A stretch of 64,000 nucleotides of DNA from Anopheles merus (GCF_017562075.2 NW_024427587.1:310001-374000); one strand, 5' to 3'. Positions 1 through 14,159 are shown, numbered from the stretch's first letter. Program-made: numbers and translations. The notes: generated by a model from the letters alone, not told the origin.

Positions 1-390
1 GTAGTGTACTCTCTATGACCTGTATTATTTCACTCATATAATTGAAACCATCGATACATACATATGAATGTTCAAAATTGTCGGTATGGGCAATTATCTT
101 TAAAACATCTACAAGTTAAAATGCAATTATGTTATTGTAGCTATATGACCTGGGAGTCTTTACATAATAATAAATAAAAGATGTATGATTGTATGCATTT
201 TTGATATAATGAAAGTAAAAAAACATTTTGAGCTCCTATTCTCCATCTTGATACACTAACGTACACGTATGGGATCTTTTTCTTCTTTTAAGTATACATT
301 ATTCATGAAAAATCTCTTATTCTGCAACCTTTAATAACAACCTAAATATATACTACATTTGTGTCACTGTAAACTATTTCATAAAACTAG
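1..390 (+). other. brp intron sequence upstream of first visible exon
   Basis: AT-rich, non-coding sequence ending in a 3' splice acceptor (AG at 389-390) that joins in phase 0 to the first visible bruchpilot exon. No ORF or repeat of note is seen, so this is read as the 3' part of a brp intron. The upstream exons lie outside the window. Confidence 0.7.
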
Positions 391-3300
391 GCGTACGCAG
401 AGCTCGAAAAAATACGTGAAGAACTAGAACGTACACAGGCTACTCTCGGCAAATCGCAGCTTACCCAAGAGAAACTACAGAATTCTCTCGACAAAGCACA
501 AAATGAAATTGATCATTTGCAGGAGAAATTAGATAAGAGCGGTGGAGAAACCCGCAGGGTGAGAATAACATAAATAAGACACAATGAGCCCTTGAATTAT
601 ATTTATTTCGCATTTATTTATTTTTTCTTCTATTTTAATATAGTTGCAACTCGAAAAAGAGAAAATCAATTATGAATTTGAAAATATTCAGTCGCAGCTA
701 GACAAATCTTTGGGCCAAGCTTCACGTATTCAAAAAGAGAAAGAAGCCGCACAAATGGACCTCGATCGCTATCGAGACAAGGCGGATAAATTACAGTCAT
801 CCCTTGCTCGTTTGCAAAAGGAACGCGATGTGCTTAGTGATGAATTAGAAAAATTGAAGGAAAAATCCGAATCCACTCAGAGTACAGCACTCAAATATCA
901 AAGAGAACGCGATGCTATACAGACAGAACTTGAGGTAGTAAAAGAACGCTGGGAAAAAGCACATCAGGTACATCAAAAGCTTCAAATGGAACGAGATGAT
1001 GCAACTACCGAGATCGATATATTAAAAGAGAAGCTTGATAAAGCACTGTATGCTAGTCAAAAGTTGATTGATGAGAAAGACACTTCCACTAAAGAGTTTG
1101 AGAAGATGCTTGAGAAGTATGATCGTGCCCAAAATGAAATCTATCGACTACAGTCACGAGTCGACACGGCCGAAGCAGACCGCAATCGTTTAGAGGTAGA
1201 AGCTGAACGTTCTGCACTGGCAGCAGCAAAAGCACGAGAAGACTTACGTAAAATCCAGGAGGAAACTACGCGGCTCCAGGAAGCATGCGACCGTGCAGCA
1301 ATGCAGCTGGGTCGCTCGAAAGAACTCGAAGATAAGGCAAAGGAGGATGTAGACATGATTCGCGAGAGGCTTGATAAATGTCAAACCGATTTGCGTCGAG
1401 CACAATCGGAAAAGGAAAATCAACAGGCAGAAATCGAGCGGTTAACTTATGAACTAGATCGTTCGCACAATCTATACACCAAACAAACGGCTTCGCTTGA
1501 CTCAGCTCAGGAAGAAATAGCACGCTATGGATTGGAGATCGAAAAGATGCGTGAGCGCTACGAAAAGACGGCAGCAGAACTGCGACGCTTACAGGAGAAT
1601 GAATCCTTCTCACGTGAAGCCCGCCGTATGAAGGATGAGAATGATCGATTGCGGGAAAAGTACGACAAGGTTATCGTGGAGCTAGAAAACTTCCGAGGCA
1701 AATCGCAATATGAACAGGAGACATTCGATAAAATGAAAGAGAAGTTTGAGACACGAGAAAACGAATTCCAAACCATGGAGCTAAAGTTACACGAAACCAG
1801 CCTACAGCTCGATCTGGCTAGAGCAGAAGTAACTAAACTTATCTCAAATCAAGATAAACAGCGAGCCGATGCAGAACGTGCTCACATTGAATATGAAAAA
1901 ATACGAGACAAGCATGAGAAACTAATCAAGGAAGTCGAGCGATTGCGGCAGAATCCGCAATCTGCTATCAGCCCCGGAGCGTTGGCCGCTACCAGTACAG
2001 TAAGCTTAGCAGACAAAAACGAACTAGATCGTTTGCGTGATCGGCTTGAAAAGGCGCTGCAAAGCCGAGACGCCACCGAGATGGAGGCCGGACGTTTGGC
2101 AAAGGAACTAGAAAAGGCACAGCTACATCTAACGAAACAACAAGAAGTCTATGAAGCCACACGTATTGAGTTTGAGCGTATGTCTGCTGAACTGACACGT
2201 GTGCTCGAGCGGCTGGAAAAATCTGAAGCCGAAAAGGAAACCCTTCGCCAATCTACTAAGATCTATGAAAAACATCACCAGCAACATGCCAGTAACCACC
2301 ATATAGAGCAAAGTCTCATGAAACTCGAAGCTGATAACAAACAGCTGATGGCCGAACGCGATCAACTAGTGATGCAGCTGGAAAAGAGCCAGGATATGCT
2401 AATGAGTTTCCAGCAGGAGCTTAACGCAGCTGAAGTGGAACTGCAGCGTCAATGTGAAGAAAATCGCCGTCTTAAGAGCTCTCCTCAACAGCCAGGAAGC
2501 GCTCCTGCTGCACCTCAACAAGGCCAAGTTGCGGCCCAGGAAATACAGAACTACAAGAAGGAAATTACAAAGCTGAAACAAATGCTTCAGGAAACGGGGG
2601 CTCGTGGAGATAATGAGCTCGAACAGTGGCGTAAAGTTGTGGAACAGGAGAAAAATCGAGCAGATCAAGCAGAAAAGGCGGCCATTGAATTACAGAAGCG
2701 AATGCAGGTATGAGTAACAATTTCATGTTTATTAGCTTGAAGATTGTAACTGTTCATACAGCATATTTTCGATGCAAATTAATGTATTTCTATTTTCGTT
2801 CTAGGTAATGGAGCAACAGTTGAAGCAACAACTCTTACAAATGACCAATATGCAGAAACAATTGCAACAACAATCAACACAACAACAACCACCACAGCAA
2901 TCGCCGTCAAATAAAAAGGATCTAGAAAAACTACAAGAAGATCTTAAAACAGCTGCTACACAACGCGATCAATTCCAAAATCAGTTGGAGTTACTGGTGC
3001 AGGAATTAGAAAAGAGCCAAGTAATATTCAATTAAAGCCTCCGTGCATTGATTTTGGGTTAATAATTGCTTGTTTTCTTTCTTATAGACAGAGGCTTTGG
3101 AAGCGACCAAAAAGACTCAACAGCAACAACAGCAGGTTGGTCAGCTACAGCAACAAATACAGCAGATGCAACAACAACTGCAACAAGCAACGCAGGCAGC
3201 TAATCAGAAGGTAGCTCAAAATGCAGGCGTAAGTGAGGCGGAGCGTAAGCAACTAGAAGCACAAATGAAGCAAATCGAAGACGCAACTCGACTGTTGGAA

Positions 3301-4064
3301 AGCGAAAGAAAAACGTTTGAAGATCAGCGCAAAGCTATTGAAAATAAGCGCAAAGAGTTGGAAGACAAAGAAAAAAATCTTATTGAGTTTGACAAACAAC
3401 TTAAGAAACGCAAAGAACAAATGGACCAACTAGAAAAATCATTACAAAAGGTAAGATCAGTATGATCCATGATGCTTGATTCTAAATTTACATTTGCCAA
3501 CCTACACTTGCTATTTTGTTTACCTATGTTGTGTTGCTTTAGGCCGGCGGAACTGCTGCTGCTGCTGGAGAATTGAATAAACAGTTAACAGAAACCCAGC
3601 AGATGCTAGATAAGTATGTACACAAACAATAGCTTTGTTAATTAGTATATGCGAAAGTCATATTCTATCTTGATTTTATTGTACCTTGGGAATTATACCT
3701 CGGCATATCTGTATCAAATCATTGATATATAAAACCCTCATACAATCACTACCATATGGTATTTGTTGTAGAGCATCAAAGGAACTAGAGGATGCAAAAG
3801 AGGAAGCCAAGCGATCTGCTGCTGAAACGGAACGACTCCTCCAGTTGGTGCAAATGACACAAGAAGAACAGAACCAGAAAGAAAAAACAATAATGGATTT
3901 GCAGCAGTGAGTATATTTGTTACCAAACAGATTTAATATCGAACCGGTCACTGAAATGTGAATTTGTTTACAGGGCCTTAAAAAATGCTCAAGCTAAATT
4001 GAAAACAGCACAAGCACAGCCACAAGATGCGGGACCAGCAGGTTTCCTCAAGAGCTTCTTCTAA
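391..4064 (+). CDS. brp: Bruchpilot (ELKS/CAST-family active-zone scaffold), 3' exons, 5'-partial
   Basis: Bruchpilot builds the electron-dense T-bar at insect presynaptic active zones, clusters calcium channels and tethers synaptic vesicles. Seven exons are visible: 391-558, 644-2707, 2805-3020, 3088-3450, 3543-3613, 3772-3906 and 3974-4064. All introns are GT-AG and reading phase is kept across every junction (e.g. 3613 and 3906 end two bases into a codon that the next exon completes). The stop is TAA at 4062-4064. The product is almost entirely coiled coil, with recurring LEKEK/ERDxxxxEL heptads, a Gln-rich stretch at 2820-3210, and the C-terminus AGPAGFLKSFF. These match the known order of Drosophila Brp. 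In flies the extreme C-terminus is needed for vesicle tethering. The N-terminal part is outside the window. The first acceptor (390) was chosen because it keeps frame and gives the expected AELEKIREELER motif; a second AG at 399-400 is the alternative. Confidence 0.95.
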
Positions 4065-5600
4065 AATGGGTTTGCTTTTTTGAATTAGTGATTGGTGTAC
4101 TTTAATTTTTATTACACCAATAACTGGGTCTTGCTTAAACGCGACTAGAAACAAAAAACAATATCGTAATGAGAGTACAACTATTAGTAGTAATTTCTTT
4201 AGGAGAACCTGAAAGGGTTGCTGCTAGCTTCAATTGAGAATGGTAAGTAGTTTTACAACCTTATGGTTGGTAAATTATTTGTTATGTTGGATTCACTAAT
4301 TGTGATTTCGTAAACAAACTGTACAGTAAGAATGGTCAGAGAACAACCAACATAGAAACATATGCAACGCTGGTTCTGTTATCGTTAAGCGTTTTGGTAA
4401 AATTTAAAACTATGTAACAAATAATTTGGAATACAAATTCCTTCCATGCGTTAAACATCAATGACAACCACAAAAATAGACATTTTTGTTAAATCTTGGC
4501 TAGTATCTAAGCCATTTCTCCCACTTTATCACAAGCAATAATTCTGTAAAGTATCCAGACAGCCAAATTAATGGTTGATTGAACTAGGAGATTAAACAAT
4601 AAAACGCAAGTAGCGATCACTAAAATATATTTAGCAAACCAGATGAACACTTGCTGCCATTTATTATTCTATAAAATAAAACAAGAACCCTTTGCAAGAG
4701 TGATTTTTGACTACCAAAAAATATCATGTGCTATATTATTACTCTTCATCAATAGACCATGGATGATAAATGAAGAGCAATTTCAAATTACGATTCGACA
4801 CAGAGCTGTTGAGTTGCGAAACAGCTAAAAAGGAGTTTACACTTCCTAACTATCGTTACAGAGAATCACATTTGAATGAAGCAGTTCTTAGTTTAATGAT
4901 CCTAGCATAAAGAAAAACTACACTCTTGTAAGCAAAATCATAAGCGACCAGTTCTGAGCCACCGTAAATGTTTAATATGTATTATCAAATTACATGGCAG
5001 TAAAATACAAATCAATTAGTTATGTAATATTCTACGCACCTATGTATTGTACGATACATTAATTAAGAAACAAAGCATGTAAACAAAAACTACACACAAA
5101 ATCACACACAATAGACAATAATAGAATTCAAAGGCAAGTGTGTAATCGCTATTTGTACCGCATGGCAATCGCTCGACATTGTCGGTCAAACAAAATCGTG
5201 CACTATAAGTATTGTTTTACTGTGTCCAATTGATAATACCCTTCAGCTTCAGACGAAGTAAAACTATCCAACGCTTTCTAGAAAATCAGGACCAAATCGT
5301 TAGTAGGTCTTGTACACTGCTAAAAAACAAACATATGCACGATATTAAATCTATAACTGATATTATACGCTATCACTATCTATAACAAAATCGATGGTTA
5401 GTATACAATAGTTTACTGATTTTTATATTGTATTTTAATTATCAATATTATGCGTAGAACTAGTTTCAAGTTTTTTTTCTGGGCTTTCGATTAGTGAAAT
5501 CGAAACGGTTCTATCTAAAATGCAAAGTTTGTGTTCGTTCGTTATGGTAAAACTTATCGTTAAAGTTAAAGTTAGCAGTGAATAAAATTATTTAAACACT
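4065..5600 (+). other. Probable brp 3' UTR and downstream flank
   Basis: AT-rich sequence directly after the brp stop, with no coding pattern. Several AATAAA-type hexamers occur (for example near 4600, 4675 and 5583), so the true polyadenylation site cannot be fixed from sequence alone. Neural transcripts often have long 3' UTRs, which would fit, but this is inference. Confidence 0.4.
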
Positions 5601-7190
5601 TTATTTATTATTTAGTATGCAGTTTTATTATATGTTCAAAGTTCACAAAAAAAGAACCGAAATAGTCGAAGGTTTTTTAACCAATACAGCTATTCAAATA
5701 GATAAAAACATAAACATGATGGATATGGATTGCGATGTTCTTTTAACGAAAGCAACAAAAAATATTTTTTATTTCACATTCGGAAACTCGGAGGATCATT
5801 TTTTGCATATTCTATTATCACGTTATCAAAAATCTTTTACACGCAAATCTTTTTGTACGCAATTTTCTATCTGTATCATTTTATCCGATAGTCCCATGTA
5901 AATATTGTATTGAACGAACTGTCTTCATAGCCGATTTACATTATTTTTTTATTCAGAAGGAACGGTCCGAAAAGGCAGTATTGGAGATATTTTTACGTAT
6001 ATTATTACGAAAACCTTCAAATACTAATTCAATGGTGTCAAAAATAAAGTATATGACTTTTCACACGTGTAAATTAAACGAGTAGGGGTTTGCTTCAAAT
6101 TGTCATCTTAGACTGTAAAACATGTGCATAATTAAACCAATTCATGCGCATGGAACTATCAAAACACAAACAAAATCCCAAATCTGAAGTTACCTAAAAC
6201 ATGTTTGCAGTATGAATCAATGCTATTATAGAAGACCAGCTGGTTGAATACAAGGCATTTTGAAAAACCACCTCTTGACGTGCGAGTTCTCGCTCCAGCT
6301 AGAGTGGCTATTTCAAATCTCAAACATTTTCAAAATCCGTCGAAAACCGTATTAAGTTTTCAACAAATGAAACGAAACAACTGATTTAGTCGTTAGATCT
6401 GTTAGATCAATACCATCAAAATGTTATTAAGAAGTGTATGTTTAATGACTGCTTATTCAAACCTGGGAAAACTCACACGCGTGTTTGCCAATGGTCAGCA
6501 GTCAGAAGGGCTATTTCACCATCTGTTCTCTTATAATAGCCTAGGTATAAATATATCGCCGAAGACTGAACCCATTTTTTATCATTGTCTATTTTTGCAA
6601 TTGATGATTGTGTTTATTTATTAATTTATTTGAATCAAAGTTATCGGGCAGTATGCCTAAATAACTTAATGCTTACAGAGTACAAGTTTAAAGTATGGTC
6701 CTAGAACTAACTTGAATATGCTGAACTAACTTGAATATGTTGGATGTAAACAAAAACTTAACATCATTCTTATCAATGAGGTCCTTTCCGTTTTAAGTTC
6801 GTAGGCTGAAATTTCAGCCTGTCAGCTGTTTGCATTGTACAGCAGTTTTCGAGCAGCTATCTAAGTAGGTATAATATACAGGAGGGCTTATCCCAAGGTG
6901 TATGAATTTAGAAAGCAGATTTTTATCGCTTCTGTTTCTGAATGAAGATTTTTAGAGTGTTTTGAGTATTCATCAAGCCTTCAGAAAGCTAGTTTGAACA
7001 AAAGTTTTCACCCATCCTGTCAAAACGAGATATTCAAATTTGGTTATAAAAACATGCTATGAGACCACCTGGACTACATACACTTTGATTCTAGATTCCA
7101 CCACGTGATCTCTTTAATGCACCTTGGGGTAAATGTAAACAACACCGTGTTTTCGAGCAGGTACTCGAATATAATTCTAGCTTTGAGGCT
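5601..7190. other. AT-rich intergenic sequence, no gene recognised
   Basis: Short ORFs here (5617-5901, 6421-6624) have biased, low-complexity translations and no recognisable motif. A 16-bp unit (AACTAACTTGAATATG) is directly duplicated around 6708-6740. Nothing else stands out. Confidence 0.5.
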
Positions 7191-7201
7191 AGAATAATCT
7201 A

Positions 7202-7474
7202 GACTGAAAATTGCAGGCTAGTTTTTGTGTGGTTTTGTATGGAGTGTTTACATGATTTCATCCTCCAACTGTCAAACTCCATACAAAAAACTAACTAGAA
7301 TCGTGAAGGGCCCCAATAATCGTAAATCTAATTTATATTATTATATTCAAACTGTTATTGCGGGCGTTCACGATATCATCCAGCAGTTTTATTTGAAGTT
7401 TGACACTTGGAGACTGAAATTATGTCAACACACCATACAAAACCACACGCAAAAATAGCCTCAGTATTTCAGTC
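7202..7474. mobile_element. Small inverted-repeat (MITE-like) element
   Basis: The segment starting at 7202 (GACTGAAAATTGCAGGCTAG and onward, about 80 bp) is repeated in inverse orientation ending at 7474, with clear but imperfect pairing (for example GGTTTTGTATGG against CCATACAAAACC). The loop between 7283 and 7391 is unrelated AT-rich DNA. No transposase is encoded, so it would be a non-autonomous element. Target duplications were not found. Confidence 0.5.
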
Positions 7475-7479
7475 TGAAT

Positions 7480-8719
7480 TATTTCAGGCTAAAAATTATG
7501 TAAACAAAAGCCGCTTCGTCTCGGGCGCGATCAGGTTACATAATGAATGATTGATTTTTTAGCTGGAGGATAAATAGTGGGTCAAGAAAGGTTAAAACTT
7601 GTTTGGATCGATTTGTTTAAGTTAAATAAAAGTACATTAACTCATTTTAAACAGAAAAATATACAAAATACATCTTGAATGCATCTTTGTTTGTACACAA
7701 TTATTGAAATAAAAAATGGCGGAAAGTAATTGTCACAAGGATGTACTCCGGATGATGTATACTGTCCACTGACAAGCTGAAATTTCAGCTCCTTGGCTGA
7801 AAATAGAAAAGGCCTGGTTTTGTTTTTTAACATTTTGGTATTGTTGAACACAATTTCTTAACAAGCTTTTTTGTGCAACAGCATACGTTCATATTCTTCT
7901 ATGCTCAGTTCGATTTATTCCCATTGTCGCGCACACGAAGGTGTCTTTCGGAGCAGCAGGCACAGTACACGCCGACTTAAGCACAATAATAAACGCACCA
8001 ACTGGCTCTTGGCAAATAATGGCTTCATTAATTTATTCAATTGATTTTATAGGCTAAAAATGCTGACCGTCGTCGATCAGCATATTCTTCTTAGTCTATT
8101 CTTCTTAGCCTATTTTTCCATTTAATCGTTAAACCAGCGCGCATCGCTGGCGCGTTGCATAACGTAGCTAGTCAGCATTTATTGACCTAGCAACGCTTTG
8201 TTTTTTAAGCCTAAATTGTCGTCAGCAACACCCATATTCAATTCAAGTTTGCTTCAAGTGCCTTATTCACGTTGACTTTGTTGATTTATTGTTTCACATT
8301 GTATTAAACTTATCACTGTTTGGTTTTGAATTCTCACTTCAATTAAAGTTTCAAGTATTAAATTTATACTTTATTTTAATATTAATTATTCTTAATAAAT
8401 CTTTTTTCTACAATTTTCTAAATATTAAGAAAACAACAAATTTGTAACAAGCATGCTTACAAAAATAAACATGCCAATTGCCCTAGCAAGCCATTTATTT
8501 GATTTTTTGATTCGATATTATTTTCAATATAAACACAGCTAAAAACGGAGAAGTGCATGTCTCGTAAAAAATCCTCAATCATTAATTGCATATGAACATA
8601 GTACGTAGATATTCGTTTTTAACTGCATACTGTTCGTATTATCTGTATCCAATAACACGTGCAACGACAATCATATCAGTTGCTCATTCATTTTACAATA
8701 ATTTTCTTCTTGTTCAAAT

Positions 8720-8770
<51 letters not shown>

Positions 8771-10374
8771 AACTTTCGTTCATCCTTAACAGTTTTTTAG
8801 ATTTTTCCTGCTACTGCTGGGAGCTGGCCTCCTAATGATCTAACTCACAAGTATAAACATATGTTGTTTTTGAAAAGCATCCATCAATTTTGCTTTGGTC
8901 GACCAGGCAGTGGTTCGAAATATCACGGAATCAAACTCGGTAACTGGTAAACTAGAAATATGGGAAAATTTATATTTTATATCCCAATTCCTAAATCACA
9001 ATGCATCACAATATAAAAATTTGACTTGATATTGTTAGCATATATTTCTGTTGCTAGTTAATCCATCACACAACATCTTGTTGTAAATCTAGTGAAAAGT
9101 ACCATTTTGAGAAAAGGTGAGCGTCAAATTTTTATGTCACAAATCTATAGCTCGAGCACATAAATTCGAGTAGTGCACTCGAAACTTATTCATCTCTCGT
9201 GTATTTCTATCACTACGAAAGCACTTGCTATTACTTCTACTATTCCTAACTGTTAACAATACTGCTTTTAATGTAATTTAATAATACTGTCACTGATACT
9301 ATTAATATTGTGCACACAAAAACACCCCATGTATAACTGCGACGTAGCAACTGTCGCTCGTAGAACTGAGGTATTATACTGCAATGAATACAAAGGTAGC
9401 CATATGTACAACTAATATTGTTGTATTAGATTTAATCCTAGCTCACAATAACGTGTATAAATGGATAAACTGAACGATTTGCCAACAATGAGTTAAATTA
9501 ACATTGTGAGGATGATCTTACGTCGAAAATTATGTTTCTGAAAATCCGGATGAACTTTTCCATTTTGAAATTTACGCGAGCAATGCTCTACACCTATTGT
9601 TAGTAATATTGCTATATAAAATGAAATGCAATTACTAAAAGTCTCCAAGGAGACATATAAAAGTAGCCAGATGACGAACTGTAAAATATGTACTAGATCT
9701 AGATGTAGTACATCTTAATAAAGATAAAGATGTAGTAAAAGATGACTGGCTGACTCTGGAAATAGAACATTTTCGGTCACGGAAATAGAACATTTTCGGC
9801 AACATCTCACGATGCTGAATTTAGAATCCTCCTGCACGGCGCATACCGCTGCGTAGAATGTATAGTAGTGATGTGCTCTTTGGAGGGCACCCATGACTCC
9901 GATCCACTTCCGGCCTAATCCGAACTACTCGGAGTCGGAGTCGTCCCCATTTAGGCTGTCAACCCACTGCTGCTATTGTTGCTGCTGTGGCAACCCATCA
10001 GTATTGCTGTTTTTGCCTCATAACCCGTACTCTGAGCCACGCTGTTGGACAAAATTAATCCAATGACACGATACCAATAGGCTTTACGAAGTGTCGTCGT
10101 TTTTCGTAGCTGATCCCCTAAATGGGGAATCGTGAGTGGAAAAGCAACTGTTTTTGCGTATTGCGTGAATGCGTGATTGCGGTTGCAGTTGTTGCTCTTT
10201 CGTTTGACTTGTCAGTCCTCCGTCATTCGTCATCTAAGCGATCTTCGTCGTGGGAGCACTTTTTTTTTGTTTTTCCTCAGTTCAATTGATGTTAAGATTG
10301 TAGTGGCTGCTATGAAATCTTCTTCTTCTTTGGCACAACAATCGTTGTCGGTCAAGGCCTGCATGTACCACTAA
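7480..10374. other. AT-rich intergenic sequence
   Basis: No coding region is recognised. Features seen are an (AT)n tract at 8722-8767, a 19-bp tandem phrase (GGAAATAGAACATTTTCGG) around 9757-9800, and a degenerate ACTCCGA/GGAGTCGGAG motif cluster near 9893-9945 that recurs elsewhere in the window. Confidence 0.5.
8722..8767. repeat. (AT)n microsatellite
   Basis: An uninterrupted run of about 23 AT dinucleotides read directly from the sequence. Confidence 0.95.
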
Positions 10375-10521
10375 TGGGCTTTGGCTTTTAGTGACTCATT
10401 GATTACCATAGCAAGATAGTCAAGTCCTACGTATGGGGACACTGTCCATTCGGGGCTTGAACTTATGACGATCATGTTGTTAAGTCGTACGAATTGATGA
10501 CCGTACTACGAGACCGGCCCC
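10375..10521 (-). mobile_element. SINE200-like SINE, degenerate copy
   Basis: Read on the minus strand from 10521, the sequence opens GGGGCCGGTCTCGTAGTACG, then has ACTTAACAACATGATCGTC and a B-box-like AGTTCAAGCCC. It is a diverged copy of the element at 24179-24375. Pol III A/B boxes in a tRNA-like head plus a short body are typical of anopheline SINE200. The copy is 3'-decayed and its exact end is uncertain. Confidence 0.65.
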
Positions 10522-13027
10522 ACAAACACAAATCTCAATATTAGTTACCATTATCAGGATTATCAGGAGCGACACTACTGATGTATAGCATTCTCATGCA
10601 AAGCGTAACGCCCTCTACTGCGCTCTCACATACGGATCAAATTAACATTTTGAGTGCCATGACTGTCGTATATGTTTGCCAGTTATGTTTCTTAGGGTGC
10701 CATGGCTATCATCTTAAGATATTTTAATAGACCGGGCGTATGATCATGGGATTTTGCAAAAAGAGGAACAAAATGATGAATAACTTCGTAATGTATATGT
10801 TTTTTGTATTTTTGTTTGTTATTTTCATTTACATAGAATAATTCATGTATACCCAAATTAACAGTTTCTTCCATCAATATTGTGCACTCACATATATTTT
10901 AGTTATAATATCTTTTTTCAAAATGTGTAATATATAGTAGTATATTATTAAATCATTTCTATTATAATTATATTCATATTATTTAAAATATTATCTAAAT
11001 GTCAACATACGTTGTTTACATGGTCGCTATTGAATGAAGCATCTAGTTGAGAACAAATCTATACATAATATTAAACTGTTGTTTTGATCAAAATAAAGCA
11101 AACCATTAAAAAATAACAAGATAATAAATCAACCAAATTGTATTATAAATCAATATTTTCATCGTTTTTAGTTTGTTTATATTAAATTACACTTCCCTAG
11201 GGGCCATGGCTATCACATATGATAGCCATCAAACATGTAAACAAAAAGTGCTTGGCCCCAGGGAAACATAAACAAAAATGGTCTACAATATAAGTGTTAA
11301 CGGGCGTCCAATAAACCGTCGGCCTTGAAGAGCTGGGTTAGGAAAATAACACATCCTGAAAATGAATGAAAAGTTGGGTTATCAAGAAAGACACGGGATT
11401 ATAAATAATACCTAGAGTAATAAACGTTTGAGCTAAATTGAATACTAAATATTTTTTTCTGTGGCATATAACCACTAATGAAGTTTTCGTAGTTGGTGTA
11501 ACTCATATTTAACTCAAAAGTAGCTCATTGCAGGCAGATAGTTCGGTTTATTGTAAATAGTAGTTATATTGTTATATTCTGCAAAAATCCAGACCTGGTC
11601 GTCCATATTTATTTAGCTATGTATAAACTATATTTTATTTACTTTCTCACAATTCTATTCTTTGCCTGGGTCATGGTGCATAATGTTGCACTACCACCTG
11701 TTTTTTTATTATTTATAATTAGACACATCGTCTTGTAACTTAAATATAGTTTACCGAAAATAAATGTCACAACAATTCATAATATTGAAGATGCATAAAA
11801 ATAAACCTAGGTGAACGAAACGTTTACGCGAGTGTTTTCTCATTTACATATCTTTGAAATTATTCAGCGCAGTTATATCTTAACAAAACAAAAAAACCAT
11901 TATCAACTTAAATTCAGTGCCGCACGGCAAAAAAGAACAAAAATGGTATTTTTTTTAAATTATACACAAACAAATGCAAAAATGGTATATCGGTAATGAT
12001 GCGAAAATAAAGAGCGAAAAATAGTATAATATCGCGATAGATTAGTCAGGCAAAAGTTATGTAATAATCATGATTATCGTTATGATTACGCTGATTAATA
12101 AAACTAGTCTAATTAATTAATATAACTTATCTAACAAGATGTGTAGGATAATGACAAATATTGCAGCCGTATAAGTATCTACCTAATAAACATACATAAT
12201 CACGTTAATATGTAAACCATCTAAATAATGTATAGCTTAGTACAAAATAACAAATTCGAAACAAGTAACAAAATGGTTCATAATCTCGATCTGTTGAGAT
12301 GGTACCTTTTTCCAAAAAGAAATAACATTATACAAAAGCTTATAGTTCAAAGAAAGATGACTGTCCACACCCTTTGAAAACAAACTAGAAACCTGCTGTA
12401 ATAATTTATTAGCTCTTTAAAACGGTCGGAGCAGAACTATAAACAAAGTAATTTAAACACACAGAAAACGCGTAACGATTGCGTACAAATCGGGTCAATA
12501 TCCACACTTTGTTAAATGTTATTGTATTAAATTATCAGAGCAAGACAAACAACATCCATCTCGAACCTAAACATTATGTGTGCAAACATAGTTAAAAAGA
12601 AATAAAAACTGTTGAAACCGTAATGTCAACAAAACAATCTCGCTGACTCGTTACTACGTTTGGGATGAAACAATGGAACACTATGTTTATGTTTTGAATA
12701 TATAAACATTTATCAAAATAAACAATATAATAAATAACAATCATTAGAAATAAAATATTTAATAAAAAAGGGATTCCTTAAAAATAATAAATCGACTAGG
12801 ACCGCACACACGAGTCATACCGCTGCCCGTATTTTGCTGGTAGCGTCGTAACAGCTTTGTAATATCTAGTGATACAATTGTGCTATCAATCACCTGCGAA
12901 GGTTGTCATGTACATGAAAATTTTGTCTTTTCATCTGAAGCGGTTGTGCTATCATCTGATGCGTTTGTCATAATAGTTGATACTTTTTTCTATCAAATGA
13001 AAAACCCTGTATTGAGAAACAATAATA
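10522..13027. other. AT-rich intergenic sequence, no gene recognised
   Basis: Very AT-rich DNA with only short, compositionally biased ORFs. A compact hairpin lies at 11193-11265. A phrase GTGCCATGGCTATCATCTTA near 10697 resembles part of that hairpin. Confidence 0.5.
11193..11265. repeat. Nested hairpin
   Basis: Outer arms TTCCCTAGGGGCCA (11193-11206) and TGGCCCCAGGGAA (11253-11265) pair with one mismatch or bulge. Immediately inside, ATGGCTATCA (11206-11215) pairs perfectly with TGATAGCCAT (11220-11229) around a 4-base loop. It could be a small foldback element. Confidence 0.7.
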
Positions 13028-13398
13028 CAGTGGAGCGCCGTTTATCCGGGCTCATCGGGACTCGGCCTCGCCCGGATATGGGAAAAACACGGATACAGGG
13101 TTTTAGAGGATTCTGTAATGAGTCCAATTATATATTTAATCGATTGTTTTTTTTAAATTTTATATTATGTTTTGATACTAATCACAAATTTTTTATTAAC
13201 TTTTGAAAGGAAAATATTTTAAATTTTTGTTTGTTTTTCGTTTTTTTTTTGTTCTGAATATGTACTTTCAAAACAGTTTTTTTTTTTCAAATATTATCCT
13301 CAGAACGCAACGTGTCCTTTATATTGATCTAATATTTCTCAACAGCACGTATAAACGGACAGTCGGATGGAAAGTACCCGGATAAACGGCTTCCACTG
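13028..13398. mobile_element. pogo/Tigger-like MITE with TA target-site duplication
   Basis: The left end CAGTGGAGCGCCGTTTATCC (13028) is the inverse of the right end GGATAAACGGCTTCCACTG (ending 13398), and both ends abut TA (13026-13027, 13399-13400). TIRs starting CAGTG with a TTATCCGGG core and TA duplication are the signature of the pogo/Tigger branch of Tc1/mariner. At 371 bp with no transposase frame it is non-autonomous. Confidence 0.8.
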
Positions 13399-13410
13399 TA
13401 CTTCATAATA

Positions 13411-14159
13411 CAGGGTTTTCGAGGATTATATAGACATGTTCAGCGAGTTGTAGATTTTTTCAGGCATATAATTGACTCCCCAATTGACATTTTCGAGCAC
13501 GAATAATCGGGAATTCGAGCAAATTCGCTTAAACTGGAGCCTTAAACTTCCCTTAAACTGCAACAGTTTAAGGGAATTTAGAAAAAGTCCTTTAAAATCA
13601 ACTGTGCTGCGGCTTTTTCGTTACTTTCTTCTAGATTCGATGGGAAATGATTTTTCCTATCGTTATAGTAGGCCATGAAGCCATTTTATACTTAAATAAT
13701 ATCATTTTTTTTTATAAAAAAAGTCACACAAAATTTGAATTTGTTTTTTATCAAATACCAAAGCTATGAAATAAAATAAGCTCGACGGCAGAGTCCATCG
13801 ATAGAAGAAAGTCTCTGATAGATTCTGTAGTGCTGTCATTTGTTTTGTTTACACCATGTGCCACAGCGTTTAATTTTTCATTCTTCAATGTTCAAAAAGT
13901 AGCTTATAATCATTCCCCAAGCTGCTTAATACATAAATTAGTTGAAACAAATATATTTTTTCGAAAATCGTTTGTTTACCTTCCGATGAAAATGATCCAA
14001 ACTGCAGTCCAAGGGGTGCGAAAGTGACAGCTCTACAGTATAACCGAACATGCCAACAGCTACTTCCGAACAATTCTATATCTTTCTGAAAGAGTTTATT
14101 ATATGCCTGAACAAATCTACAACTCGCTGAATATGTCTATATAATCCTCGAAAACCCTG
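13411..14159. mobile_element. TIR element with TA duplication (CAGGGTTTTCGAGG ends)
   Basis: The first ~58 bp (CAGGGTTTTCGAGGATTATA...) recur in inverse orientation at about 14102-14159, ending ...CTCGAAAACCCTG. Both ends abut TA (13409-13410 and 14160-14161), as in Tc1/mariner-class insertions. No transposase is present. It overlaps, rather than nests cleanly within, the foldback at 13482-14680. Confidence 0.7.

Noticed and set aside
1141..2668. Long open frames on the minus strand opposite brp
   Set aside because: They are shadows of the coiled-coil codon bias (GAA/AAG/CAG); splice-consistent exons and the known protein match are on the plus strand.
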